64,000 nucleotides of DNA from an uncultured Clostridia bacterium (GTDB taxonomy: Bacteria; Bacillota; Clostridia; Christensenellales; Borkfalkiaceae): assembly GCA_944376295.1 (NCBI GenBank), contig CALWCE010000006.1, forward strand, positions 1-64,000. The letters are read 5' to 3'. Positions 18,201 through 26,328 of this stretch are shown in pieces (positions within the stretch are counted from its first letter, which is position 1; each line of letters opens with the position of its first letter). The translations under genes and the position numbers were made by a program. The notes beneath the pieces are model-generated. The model did no database searches. It worked only from the letters and a program-made list of their open reading frames with translations, and was not told where the DNA came from.

Positions 18201-18681
18201 AATTTTGCAGGAGGAGATCACGGGCGTCAGACACGAGAGCGTCGACCTCGACATCCGCACGACGGCGTTCATCCCCGAAAGCTACGTCGAATCGGCGGCG
18301 GGCAGGATGGACTGCTACAAGCAGATCGCCGAGATCCGTTCGACTTCCGACTACAAGCGCGTCTGCGTCTCGATGGAGGATACGTACGGTCCGCTCCCGC
18401 CCGAAACGCAGAACCTTCTCATCATCTCCGTTTTAAAGAGCTATGCGGCAAAGTTTGCGGTCAGAAAAATTTCGGTGAGCGGGAAGGGGGGCGCCCTCGA
18501 ATTTTCCTCCCTCGAAGCGTTGGGGAGCGAGAAACTTTCCGCAGCGATGGAAAAATACCGTTCGCATCTTTCGCTCGATATGACGAGCGCGCCCGTCGTG
18601 CGGTTTGCGCCTTTGGGCGACGGCGGCAAGACGATGGTGCTCATGACAAAATTCTTGAAGTTTGCGGCAACTTTTGCTTGA
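15286..18681 (+). CDS. mfd: Transcription-repair coupling factor Mfd
   Basis: 1131 aa, full length. Mfd removes stalled RNA polymerase from lesions and recruits UvrA. In order: a UvrB-like N-terminal module, the RNA-polymerase-interacting domain (about 480-560, GDYAVHETYGVGKI and YVPVEQMD), the SF2 motor with Walker A GDVGFGKTE (about 625-633) and DEEQ box (LILDEEQRFG), helicase motif VI (QLRGRVGRG), and the C-terminal TRCF domain. It overlaps pth and is followed by a promoter for the foldase gene. Confidence 0.97.
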   Translation: MKGFFSFEQLSGEYALLGRDVEHGVPTACYGLSDAQKYLIGALPSRRVVYVTADALTAKRAKESIAALSGKRCALLAAKDEVLTYRRALSKDALFARLNALYEWQTGADVLVCDIEAVLQLVPARLPVVTLAAGGETELSALLRTLVSLGYSREYNVEAKGSFALRGDILDIWPVNLEHPVRIDFFGDEVEAIKPYDEVTAERYPVLDRVDICSATDAFYEEGEKERVVKFMRAEARRAKSSQAAGRMADIISAVETEEQASDFTLPLLSSAVPFFSVLDGETLVIFDECKLISDKSDGLWKEHMERCSQLLEGGEAMNFSLRQYVAPEDMEDEIALLPKLALSSFLSDVRLFRPLSVHNFTSAPVRRYLNSFEDLLSDLAVWKRTGYRVMLWCGTAERAEKTKEQLFDNGFPSVPLPKKLYDLRGVSVLEDTLEQGFLVHESKLAVIGTGDLFRKTASARRIKKKRGDLFLAPEVGDYAVHETYGVGKITGTKKIETTDGIKEYVALEYRDGDTLYVPVEQMDILSKYMGEDSPGLSKIGGGEFERVKARVRASLKKMALDLKQLYAERQERRGYVFPAYEEEMEEFEAAFPYEETPDQLSSVAEIKADMCSDKVMDRLLCGDVGFGKTEVALRAAYLCVLDGRQAALMCPSTVLSEQHFRTAEARMKDFGVRIACLNRFRSEREQTRILAALAKGEVDLLIGTHRLLSKDVKFRDLGLLILDEEQRFGVEHKEKLKDIKRNVDCLTMTATPIPRTLHLSLSGIRDISTIQTPPHARLPVQTYVAEESEPLIRDACIREIARGGQVFILYNHVESIHAFTKRMGDLIPEARITLAHGRMEKLALEKNVFGFYRGEYDILVTTTIIENGIDLPNANTIIVIDSDRLGISQLYQLRGRVGRGKRLAHAYFTYKPERVMTQQAAERLKALMQFTELGSGFRIAMRDLEIRGAGNVLGAEQHGHMDKVGYELYSKILQEEITGVRHESVDLDIRTTAFIPESYVESAAGRMDCYKQIAEIRSTSDYKRVCVSMEDTYGPLPPETQNLLIISVLKSYAAKFAVRKISVSGKGGALEFSSLEALGSEKLSAAMEKYRSHLSLDMTSAPVVRFAPLGDGGKTMVLMTKFLKFAATFA

Positions 18682-18698
18682 TTTTCACCGAGAATTAT

Positions 18699-18727
18699 TT
18701 GCACTTCGGGCGAAAATAAGGTATAAT
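18699..18727 (+). promoter_or_regulatory. Sigma-A promoter for the foldase gene
   Basis: TTGCAC, a 17-bp spacer, then TATAAT, about 65 bases before the lipoprotein start. Confidence 0.75.
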
Positions 18728-18791
18728 AGGCAAGTATGGGGCGCAATATATGCGTCCGAAAAAAAGAGTAACCGTTCGGAGCAGAGAATTT

Positions 18792-20894
18792 ATGACATTC
18801 AACAAGAAAAAAGCGGCGGCAGTGGGTATTGCGGCAGTCATGGCGCTCGGCGCGCTCACGGGCTGCGATCTTGTTTCCACCGATCTTCAAAAGGACTATG
18901 AACAGGTGATCGCCGAAGTCGACATCACGCAGGGCGAAGACTTCCTGGCGGGCGGCAAATATGCGGCATACGCCGATGCGATCGAACCTTCCCGCATCGT
19001 CAAGCGCGACCTTGTCGCAAGCTTCATGAATGTGGGTTACCTCTACGTCGAAAGTTACGGCTATTCCTATGCCGATGCGTACGAGCTCGTCAAGAACACG
19101 CTTGTCAGCCGTGCCATCTACCTGCAGTATGCACAGGTCTATTTCTTCGAAAACGGCGATTATACCGTTGCGGGTCAGGAGGCTGCCGTGTCTTCCGCAA
19201 GCGAAGAGGATAAGGATATCGCGGACCTTGCCTATTTCCTCGACGAAGAGGAGATCGCCAAAGCCGAATACGATCTCAAGGTGTCCATCAACACGACCAT
19301 CGACTCTCTCGAGACCGCCATCATCGATTTTGAAGACGAGCACGACCACGAAGACGCGCGCACGACGCCCACGGGGGTGGATACCGTCAACGAAGACTTC
19401 GTCGATCCCGCCTACAAGATCTACACGGGTTCCAACTCCGCATCCGACTGCGGTTCTTACGAGACGGTCGACGAGTCGACGCCTTCCACCCGTACGCGCG
19501 CCTATAAGCGCCTTCTTTCCAACCTCAACAGCTACGGCCTTGTGACGACGGGCGAGAATACGAGCGACGTCACCGCGCTGTCTTACTATCAGATCCAGCG
19601 CAGGAACACCTATGAAGACGCCCTGATCGACAAGCTCGGCGAGGCGTTCGAAGCGGAAGCCGAAGAGGGGATCACGGAAGAATGGGTGAAGTCCAAGTTC
19701 GACGAGACGCTCGCTTCCCAGGAGGAGCTCTTCTCCGGGGATACCGAGAAGTTCGAGTCGGCGCTCGACAGCGTTTCCGATACCTCTTTCGTTCTCTACG
19801 CGCCCGATGAAAATTACGGATTTGTCCTCAACATCCTGCTTCCCTTCAGCGCAACGCAGACGGCGGCGCTCAATGCCGCTCCCGCCGACAGAGGGGACAA
19901 GAACGGCAACAAATTCGTGACGCGCTCCTCCCTTTTGGAGAGCCTGCGCGCAGTCGATCAGCGCCGCACCTGGTTCACGGGTCACGATGACTATTCCTTC
20001 GTCGCAGAAGAAGCGGATAACGCCTACACGGGCGGCAATGCCGAGAGAGAATACCTCTTCTTCGAAAACAACCTGAAGAAGTCCTCGGGCGAGAGCGCGC
20101 AGTACGAGCCCATCCCCAATTACTACGGCAAGTACACCTATAACGGCACCGTCGAAAAGACGGAGGGCGAGCACGGCAAGACGGAGTTCACCATCATGCC
20201 CGAGAAGATCTCCATCGACGGGTTCCTCTCCGAGATGACGGGGTACCTCGCTGCCAACGGCTACACGCTTGAAGAGACGGTCTCCGCATCCGAAAGCTAT
20301 TACGATCAGTCTGTTTCCGACCATTACAACGAGGACGGCACGGTCGATTATTCCTCCTTCGTCTACTATGAAGCGAAGGTCAACGAGCTTTCCGATTTCA
20401 ACGCGAACAACGTGTTTGTCGCAGGTTCGGATGAGAACAACGTCATGTCCATGATGAACGAGCTCTCCTTCGCCTACAACACCGATACGGCAGGGCTCAA
20501 CAGCTACCTCGGCTATGCCGTTTCTCCCAACTCGACCGACTACATGAAGGAATTCGAGTATGCGGCGCAGGAGGCGGTGCGCGGCGGCGCGGGTACGATC
20601 GTCGTCGTTCCCACCGATTACGGCTGGCACATCATCTACTGCACGTTCACCTTCTCGGGCAACACGCCCTATACGTTCGACTGGAACGAGATCGAGGAAG
20701 AGGGGACCTTCTCCAACCTCTACTACGAAGCGCTCAAGGCGTCCAACCTCACGTCGTATTCGTCGAGCCGTCAGACGGAGATCATCAACTCCTTCGACAA
20801 CGACACCTGCGTCACGGTACACGAAGACCGCTATCAGGATCTCATCACCGACGGTTCGGAGAACGACGCTCACGCAGGTCACGATCACTCCTAA
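18792..20894 (+). CDS. Lipoprotein of the PrsA/SurA foldase type
   Basis: 700 aa. The ATG at 18792 gives a lipoprotein signal peptide (FNKKKAAAVGIAAVMALG) with lipobox LTGC. The body is acidic and helical, and near the C-terminus it has a parvulin-like segment (VVVPTDYGWHIIYCTF). This suggests an extracytoplasmic peptidyl-prolyl isomerase or chaperone like those found after mfd in Clostridia. The parvulin core is divergent, so catalytic activity is uncertain. The protein ends in a histidine-rich tail (NDAHAGHDHS) that could bind metal. uppP follows 12 bases later. Confidence 0.7.
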   Translation: MTFNKKKAAAVGIAAVMALGALTGCDLVSTDLQKDYEQVIAEVDITQGEDFLAGGKYAAYADAIEPSRIVKRDLVASFMNVGYLYVESYGYSYADAYELVKNTLVSRAIYLQYAQVYFFENGDYTVAGQEAAVSSASEEDKDIADLAYFLDEEEIAKAEYDLKVSINTTIDSLETAIIDFEDEHDHEDARTTPTGVDTVNEDFVDPAYKIYTGSNSASDCGSYETVDESTPSTRTRAYKRLLSNLNSYGLVTTGENTSDVTALSYYQIQRRNTYEDALIDKLGEAFEAEAEEGITEEWVKSKFDETLASQEELFSGDTEKFESALDSVSDTSFVLYAPDENYGFVLNILLPFSATQTAALNAAPADRGDKNGNKFVTRSSLLESLRAVDQRRTWFTGHDDYSFVAEEADNAYTGGNAEREYLFFENNLKKSSGESAQYEPIPNYYGKYTYNGTVEKTEGEHGKTEFTIMPEKISIDGFLSEMTGYLAANGYTLEETVSASESYYDQSVSDHYNEDGTVDYSSFVYYEAKVNELSDFNANNVFVAGSDENNVMSMMNELSFAYNTDTAGLNSYLGYAVSPNSTDYMKEFEYAAQEAVRGGAGTIVVVPTDYGWHIIYCTFTFSGNTPYTFDWNEIEEEGTFSNLYYEALKASNLTSYSSSRQTEIINSFDNDTCVTVHEDRYQDLITDGSENDAHAGHDHS

Positions 20895-20906
20895 GCGAGT
20901 TATTTC

Positions 20907-21728
20907 ATGGAATATTTGACAGCCATCTGGCAATCGATCGTTTTGGGAACGGTGCAAGGACTCACGGAGTTCTTGCCCGTTTCTTCAAGCGGGCATTTGG
21001 CGCTTTTGCACCGCATCTTAGGCGCGGATTTCGGCGGCAACACGCTGTTTTTCGACATCATGCTGCACGTCGGCACGCTCATCGCGGTCGTCGCCGTCCT
21101 TTGGCGGGATATTTTAGATCTCTTCAAAAAGCCGTTTAAAACGCTCCTCATCCTCATCGTCGCCACCATCCCCGCTGGCGTCGTCGGGCTTCTTTTCAAC
21201 GGTTGGATCGAAGACGTTACGAACGGGCAGTACGGCGTTGTCATCCTTTCGTGCTGTTTTGCCGTGACGGCGGTGCTGCTCCTTATTGCGGAGCACGTCG
21301 CAAAGAAGCGGCAGGAAGCGCAGCCCTTCGGCTGGAAGCACGGCATCTGTATGGGTCTTATGCAGGCGGTCGCGCTCTTCCCGGGCATCTCGAGGAGCGG
21401 TTCCACGATCGCGGCGGGCGTCCTTACGGGCGCGGAACGCAAGAGCGTCGCGCACTTTTCCTTCCTCATGAGCATCCCCGTTATCCTGGGCAGCGCGCTC
21501 GTGAGCGGCATCGACGTCGTAAAACAGCCCGAGATCGTCACTTCCATCGGCGGGAGCGGCTTTGTCGGCATCGCTGTCGGGGTCGTCTTCGCGGCGGTGA
21601 GCGGTTTCTTTGCCGTCAAATTCATGCTCCGCATCATCGAAAAGGCGAATTATAAGTGGTTCAGCCTGTATTTAGCGCTCCTTGCCGTCACCTGCCTTTC
21701 GCTGTATGCGGCGGGCGTCATCGTTTAA
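20907..21728 (+). CDS. uppP: Undecaprenyl-diphosphate phosphatase (BacA family)
   Basis: 273 aa polytopic protein. It dephosphorylates undecaprenyl pyrophosphate to recycle the peptidoglycan lipid carrier and can give bacitracin tolerance. The two active-site motifs are present: EFLPVSSSGHLAL near 21-33 and PGISRSGSTIAAG near 159-171. It starts 12 bases after the foldase gene, suggesting an envelope-biogenesis operon. Confidence 0.96.
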   Translation: MEYLTAIWQSIVLGTVQGLTEFLPVSSSGHLALLHRILGADFGGNTLFFDIMLHVGTLIAVVAVLWRDILDLFKKPFKTLLILIVATIPAGVVGLLFNGWIEDVTNGQYGVVILSCCFAVTAVLLLIAEHVAKKRQEAQPFGWKHGICMGLMQAVALFPGISRSGSTIAAGVLTGAERKSVAHFSFLMSIPVILGSALVSGIDVVKQPEIVTSIGGSGFVGIAVGVVFAAVSGFFAVKFMLRIIEKANYKWFSLYLALLAVTCLSLYAAGVIV

Positions 21729-21791
21729 AATTTTCTTTCCGCGTATCATTTTCCTCCGTCTGCACAAGATAGCGTTATCGGAGGTAACCAT

Positions 21792-21944
21792 ATGAGATTG
21801 AATTGCGGCGATACCTGTCCTAAGACGGGGTCCTACAAGGTAGTCAACGAAGAAGGCAGGGTGGTGAACACCGTCTACGTCGGCGAAGGCGAGACGATGC
21901 CGCCCACGCAGTATTCGGACTGCCACTACGAATCGGAAAACTGA
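21792..21944 (+). CDS. Small cysteine-containing protein of unknown function
   Basis: 50 aa with a good ribosome binding site (GGAGGTAACCAT before the ATG). It contains CGDTCPKTGSYKVVNEEG and a late YSDCHYESEN, so it has three cysteines that could bind a metal. The 'PKTGxYxVVxExG' pattern resembles small YjzC-like proteins, but this is only a weak similarity. It has its own terminator immediately downstream. Confidence 0.65.
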   Translation: MRLNCGDTCPKTGSYKVVNEEGRVVNTVYVGEGETMPPTQYSDCHYESEN

Positions 21945-21954
21945 ATTACCGACG

Positions 21955-21996
21955 AAAAAAGCGTCCGCCTCTCGTTCCGAGGGACGGACGTTTTCA
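21955..21996 (+). terminator. Intrinsic terminator
   Basis: AAAAGCGTCCG pairs with CGGACGTTTT around a GC-rich loop; a T-run follows. Confidence 0.75.
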
Positions 21997-22010
21997 TTAC
22001 CTTATTTTAG

Positions 22011-22072
22011 GCGCCTTCTTGAGGGAGCTGTCCTGTTGTCCGACGAATGTCGGCAACAGGACTGAGGGAGTC
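22011..22072 (+). repeat. Modular hairpin repeat, copy 3
   Basis: GCGCCTTCTTGAGGGAGCTG, then a stem of CCTGTTG..CCGAC with GTCGG..CAACAGG, then ACTGAGGGAGTC. The stem sequence differs from copies 1 and 2 but both arms changed together. Confidence 0.8.
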
Positions 22073-22112
22073 GCCTTATTATAAAAAGCAAACTTTTCGA
22101 CAAAAGCGCTTC

Positions 22113-22203
22113 TCTCTACCGCGCGAGACGGTGTCTCATCATTCGGCGAATGCCGATGATGAGACGGAGGGGTTGTTGATCCCGAAGGGGCGGAAGGAGT
22201 TAT
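22113..22203 (+). repeat. Modular hairpin repeat, 'GTTGTT' variant
   Basis: CTACCGCGCGAGACGGTG followed by a CTCATCATTCGGC/GCCGATGATGAG stem, then ACGGAGGGGTTGTT and CCCGAAGGGGCGGAAGGAGT. Related to 6.0, 28.1 and 29.9 kb. Confidence 0.75.
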
Positions 22204-22204
22204 C

Positions 22205-23236
22205 TCACGAATGCAGCACGCGCTCGATCGCGTCGAGCTCTTCCTGCGTGAAGGAGGGGTCGATCTTCAGATTGTCCAGAATTTGCGCCGAAGAACTTGC
22301 GCCGATGATGACGGAAGAGACCGTCTCATCTTTGAGCACCCACGAAAGGGCGAGTTCGGGCAGCGTCTCGCCGCGCTCTTCGGCGATGTCGCGCAGCCCG
22401 TCGAGCTGCCGCTGCAGGGTGGGGGTGAGGCGCTCTTCTTTCAAGGTAAAGCTCTTCTTGATGCGGCTGTCGGCGGGGATGCCGTAGCGGTAGCGGTCGG
22501 TCAAAAGTCCCTGCGCGAGCGGCGAATAGACGATGAGCCCGAAGCCGTTCTCTTTGGCGCAGGAGAGAAGCCCGTTCTCTTCGACGCGCCGATCTAAAAG
22601 GTTATAGCACGACTGGTTGAGGATGAAGGGAGTCTTGAGCTCGCGGAAGACTTTGAGCGCTTCCTCCGTCTGCACGCGGTCGTAGTTGGAGATGCCGATA
22701 TACAGCGCCTTGCCCTGTTCCACCAGGCGGTGGAGGGCATAGCACGTCTCTTCGACGGGCGTCTCGGGTGCGGGGCGGTGGTGGTAGAAGATATCCACAT
22801 ACTCGAGCCCGAGGCGGATAAGGCTCTGATCGAGCGCAGCCGTCAGGTACTTCTTGCTGCCGCCGTCGCCGTAAGGCCCCTTCCACATGGGGAAGCCCGC
22901 CTTGGTCGAAACGATCATCTCATCGCGGTACGAGGAGAGCTGTTCGTGCAGGATCTTGCCGAAATTTTCCTCGGCAGAGCCGTTCCTCGGGCCGTAGTTG
23001 TTGGCAAGGTCGAAGTGCGTGATCCCGTTGTCGAAGGCGGTGAAGATCATATCGCGCATGTTTTCGAAGTTGTCGAAGGAGCCGAAATTGTGCCAAAGCC
23101 CCAAAGAAAGTTCGGGGAGTTTGAGCCCGCTCTTTCCCGCGCGGCGGTAGTGCATCGTCTTCTTGTAACGCATGGGGTCGGGGATGCGCTCCTTGTTGGC
23201 AAGCAAGCGCTTGAACGTGCTTTCGTCGGTCATCAT
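22205..23236 (-). CDS. Aldo/keto reductase, YghZ/GpsA-like (L-glyceraldehyde-3-phosphate reductase type)
   Basis: 343 aa TIM-barrel NADPH oxidoreductase. The N-terminal YRRAGKSGLKLPELSLGLWHNFG is the hallmark of this branch (AKR14/Kv-beta-like). The catalytic tetrad is visible as D and Y in FDLANNYGP, K in STKAGF, and H in DIFYHHRP. The C-terminus has the NADP phosphate-binding pattern SSVIIGASS. AGGTGAT precedes the tandem ATGs. The gene is alone between a repeat and convergent or unrelated genes; its real substrate is unknown. Confidence 0.88.
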   Translation of the reverse strand: MMTDESTFKRLLANKERIPDPMRYKKTMHYRRAGKSGLKLPELSLGLWHNFGSFDNFENMRDMIFTAFDNGITHFDLANNYGPRNGSAEENFGKILHEQLSSYRDEMIVSTKAGFPMWKGPYGDGGSKKYLTAALDQSLIRLGLEYVDIFYHHRPAPETPVEETCYALHRLVEQGKALYIGISNYDRVQTEEALKVFRELKTPFILNQSCYNLLDRRVEENGLLSCAKENGFGLIVYSPLAQGLLTDRYRYGIPADSRIKKSFTLKEERLTPTLQRQLDGLRDIAEERGETLPELALSWVLKDETVSSVIIGASSSAQILDNLKIDPSFTQEELDAIERVLHS

Positions 23237-23353
23237 ATCACCTTATAAAGATTTTTGTATGAGGATAGCACACTTTGCGCTCCGTGGCAAGCAAAACGCG
23301 CCGCCCCCCATTGTTTTACCTGCATAAAAAACAAACGCCCCGAGAAGGAGCGT

Positions 23354-24067
23354 TCATTCGAATTCCGTCATGAATTTGCGGTACCGCTTGGGAAGATACC
23401 CGTTCTGCTGTCTGATGCGCTCGCGCGAGGGGATGTTGACGGCGGAAAAATACGTCTTCCACAGCTTCTGCCAGCCTTCCTCGTCGGCGGAGAGCATCAC
23501 TTCGGCTTTTTGCAAGGGCGCAAGAAAGAGGTGCGCCCCGTCCCACACGGCTGCCTTTTTGCGTTTGACGTCGTGAAGGACAAAGGGGTATCCGGGCAGG
23601 CACTTTGAAAAGTGCCGCGCCAAAATGTCCACGATGTCGTTGTCGGGCGAAAGGGGAGCGTACAGCGCGCCGCTCGCGCTTTCCCGAAAGCGCACGAACC
23701 CCTTCATGCGGTCGATCTCGTGGGCGACCCGCCTTAAAGCCTGTTCCGCTTTGAGCACATCGGGGTGAGAGAGCATCCCGCGCACCGGCCCGCCCCGCTT
23801 TGCGATGAGCAGCAGATAGCGGAAGGCGGTCTGCATATGCCCCTCGTCCCCGCAGCGCAGAAGGCGGTCTATCTCGCGCACGCACCCGCCGTCGAGCTCT
23901 TGGAAGCGGCAGAGCGCTCTTTTCGCCTTTTGCGGGTCGGGCACAACTGCCACGCATGGCCCCAAGGGGCGTTCGTCTTTGGGCAGGAGCAGCGCTTCTT
24001 CGTCGCCCCACGCCGCAAGGAACGCCGTCAATAATCCGTCCCTCGTCCCGTCTGTCAGATAGATCAT
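23354..24067 (-). CDS. DUF4130 / TIGR03915-type DNA metabolism protein
   Basis: 237 aa. It resembles the 'putative DNA metabolism protein' family that is almost always next to a TIGR03916 radical SAM protein. It has the FRESASGALYAPLSPDNDIVDILARHF core and the C-terminal QQNGYLPKRYRKFMTE motif. The function is not experimentally defined; association with uracil-DNA glycosylase domains in longer homologues suggests a role in DNA repair or modification. It lies four bases after the radical SAM gene, in the same operon. Confidence 0.85.
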   Translation of the reverse strand: MIYLTDGTRDGLLTAFLAAWGDEEALLLPKDERPLGPCVAVVPDPQKAKRALCRFQELDGGCVREIDRLLRCGDEGHMQTAFRYLLLIAKRGGPVRGMLSHPDVLKAEQALRRVAHEIDRMKGFVRFRESASGALYAPLSPDNDIVDILARHFSKCLPGYPFVLHDVKRKKAAVWDGAHLFLAPLQKAEVMLSADEEGWQKLWKTYFSAVNIPSRERIRQQNGYLPKRYRKFMTEFE

Positions 24068-24071
24068 AGCT

Positions 24072-25448
24072 TCACAATTCTCCCGTCAGCGCGGCAAGCG
24101 CCGTCTCCCGCGTGCCCAAAAGCCGCACGGCGGGGGAGAGCCCCCGCCCTTCGCCCGTGCCGCTCAAAATAGCCGCGCCGCCCGATGAAAGCACGCCGCC
24201 CGAAGCGCCCGTGCCGCCCAAGCTCCAACGTTCGGGCCCGTCGAACAGGCTCAGCTGCTGCGCCTCGTCTTGCTTCGCGCCCAACGCAAGCAGCCCCTTC
24301 ACGGCACGCTCATCCTTCGCGCCCAAATACTTTCCCTTGCAGGTGATAAAGTGCTTCGCCCGCTTCAGGACGATGCGCATCCGCTTCAGGTCATTAAAAT
24401 CGAGCGCCGCATACCGCCTTGCCTCGGTGATCATGTAAGCGCCTCTGCCGCCGATGCCCGGCACCCGCAGCAGCATCTCGAGGGGCGCGGTATTGACTTC
24501 CACGGGGAAACACTGCGGGTTTCTCAGTGCCCACGCGCACTTCGGGTCGTATTCGAGGGGCAGATTTTCCCCCTCGGGCGCGATCTCCTCCGCCGTAAAG
24601 CCGTAAAAGCGGAGCAGCCAGTCCGCCTGATAGAGGCGGTGCTCCCTCAGCTGCCCCACGGGGAGCGTCGGCAGCAGACTGTCCTGCACGACGGGCACAT
24701 AGGAGGAATAGTACACGCGTTTGAGCCCCATCTTCCGATAGAGCGCCTCGGAAAGCTGCACGATGCGGCTGTCGGGCTCGGGGCTCGCGCCCACGATGAG
24801 CTGCGTCGTCTGCCCCGCAGGCAAAAAATGCCCCTTCTTGTGTGCTTCTTTGAATTGTGCCTTCTCCTTCACGAGCTGCCGCATGGGAGAGAGCAAACTC
24901 TCCGTCGACTTCTGCGGCGCCAGAAGTTTTAAGCTCGCCTCGGTGGGGAGTTCTAAATTATAACTCATGCGGTCGGCGTATTTCGCGGCCTCCGTAACGA
25001 GCCCTGCATCCGCCCGCGGGATGCCTTTTAAGTGGATATACCCGTGAAAGCGGTACTTGGTGCGCAGCAGCTTTACGGCAGCAAGCAGCCGCTCCATCGT
25101 AAAGTCGGGCGTCTTTTCCACGGCGGAGGAGAGGAACAGCCCCTCGATATAGTTGCGCTTGTAAAAATCGAGGGTCAGCTCGGCGATCTCTTCGGGCGTC
25201 GCCGAAGAGCGCGGCACGTCGGCGTCCGCGCGGTTGGGGCAGTAGCGGCAGGAATAGATGCAGCGGTTGGAGAGCAGAATTTTCAGGAGTGAGATACATC
25301 TCCCGTCGGGCGTGAAGGAATGGCAGCACCCCGCGGGCGCCGCGTTGCCCATACCGCCGCCGTTCTTCCTGCCGCTGCCCGAGGAGGAGCAGGAAACATC
25401 GTATTTTGCCGACTCCGTCAGGATTTTCAGCTTTTCCTCCGAGATCAT
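24072..25448 (-). CDS. Putative DNA modification/repair radical SAM protein (TIGR03916 type)
   Basis: 458 aa. The radical SAM cluster motif is C63-x3-C67-x2-C70 (CIYSCRYC), preceded by extra cysteines (GCCHSFTPDGRC). A helix-hairpin-helix region (LEMLLRVPGIGGRGAYMI, about 340-357) suggests DNA binding. The start at 25448 gives the family pattern EKLKILTESAKYDVSCSSSG; GGAGG lies unusually close to it (one base). The extended C-terminal glycine/alanine/leucine-rich tail after SLFDG is not typical. It pairs with the downstream DUF4130 gene. Confidence 0.88.
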   Translation of the reverse strand: MISEEKLKILTESAKYDVSCSSSGSGRKNGGGMGNAAPAGCCHSFTPDGRCISLLKILLSNRCIYSCRYCPNRADADVPRSSATPEEIAELTLDFYKRNYIEGLFLSSAVEKTPDFTMERLLAAVKLLRTKYRFHGYIHLKGIPRADAGLVTEAAKYADRMSYNLELPTEASLKLLAPQKSTESLLSPMRQLVKEKAQFKEAHKKGHFLPAGQTTQLIVGASPEPDSRIVQLSEALYRKMGLKRVYYSSYVPVVQDSLLPTLPVGQLREHRLYQADWLLRFYGFTAEEIAPEGENLPLEYDPKCAWALRNPQCFPVEVNTAPLEMLLRVPGIGGRGAYMITEARRYAALDFNDLKRMRIVLKRAKHFITCKGKYLGAKDERAVKGLLALGAKQDEAQQLSLFDGPERWSLGGTGASGGVLSSGGAAILSGTGEGRGLSPAVRLLGTRETALAALTGEL

Positions 25449-25515
25449 GCCTCCATTATAGCACGCCGTCTGCCGTTTGTCAAACAAATGTTCGATAAAA
25501 TTTTGTTTTCGCCCC

Positions 25516-25544
25516 TTGCCAATCGGCGCAGGATATGGTATAAT
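25516..25544 (+). promoter_or_regulatory. Sigma-A promoter for the two-component operon
   Basis: TTGCCA, a 17-bp spacer, then TATAAT. It drives the response regulator/histidine kinase pair. Confidence 0.75.
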
Positions 25545-25657
25545 AACAAAAAACAACGTCCAATATGTGAACATTTCACGAAAAATTCACCCTGCGATGA
25601 AGTTCTCTTTATCACGCGGGTATAAAATAAGGGAAACGCAGCGAGAGGAGGCAGAAG

Positions 25658-26326
25658 ATGAAAGTTTTGATCGTAGACGACGAGGAGATGATCCGCGCGG
25701 TCCTTCGGGAGTATATCGAATTCGAAGGCGGCGAAGCGGATGAAGCGCAGGACGGCATGGAAGCGGTCAAAAAAGCGCGCGAAAACGATTACGACATCAT
25801 CCTGATGGACGTCATGATGCCCAAGCTCGACGGTTTTTCCGCCGTCAAGGAGATCAGAAAGTTCAAAAACACTCCCGTCATCATGCTCTCGGCGCGCGGC
25901 GAGGAGTACGATAAGCTCTTCGGCTTTGAGATCGGCTCCGACGACTATGTGACGAAGCCCTTCTCCCCCAAGGAAGTGATGGCGCGCATCCACGCGGTCA
26001 TCAACCGTTCGCAGGGCGCCGCCGCACCCAAGCGCGACGTTTATGAATTCGAAGGGCTCAAGATCGACATGGTGGGGCGCAACGTCTATGTGGACGGCGA
26101 GCGCGCCGAACTCACGCCCAAAGAGTACGAACTTTTATTTTACTTCGTGGAAAACCGCGGCGTGGCGCTCACGCGCGAGCGGCTTTTGAACCAGGTGTGG
26201 GGATACGATTTTTACGGCGACGACCGCACGGTCGATACCCACGTCAAGATGCTGCGCGGAAACCTCAAAGAATACCGCAAGTTCATCGTCACCCTGCGGG
26301 GATTGGGATATAAATTCGAGGCGTAA
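25658..26326 (+). CDS. OmpR/PhoB-family response regulator
   Basis: 222 aa. The receiver domain has the acidic pocket VDDEE, phospho-acceptor D51 (ILMDVMMPKLDG) and K in VTKPFSPKE. The C-terminal winged-helix domain contains LTPKEYELLFYF and VWGYDFYGDDRTVDTHVKMLRGNL. GAGAGGAGG precedes the ATG. It is followed two bases later by its kinase. The target genes are unknown; the arrangement resembles envelope-stress systems. Confidence 0.93.
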   Translation: MKVLIVDDEEMIRAVLREYIEFEGGEADEAQDGMEAVKKARENDYDIILMDVMMPKLDGFSAVKEIRKFKNTPVIMLSARGEEYDKLFGFEIGSDDYVTKPFSPKEVMARIHAVINRSQGAAAPKRDVYEFEGLKIDMVGRNVYVDGERAELTPKEYELLFYFVENRGVALTRERLLNQVWGYDFYGDDRTVDTHVKMLRGNLKEYRKFIVTLRGLGYKFEA

Positions 26327-26328
26327 AT

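Noticed and set aside
15187-20957. Long antisense reading frames across mfd and the foldase gene (such as 15187-16731 and 18441-20957 minus, 514 and 838 codons)
   Set aside because: They mirror the codon bias of the plus-strand genes, have no ribosome binding sites, no recognisable domains, and arise from high-GC third positions.
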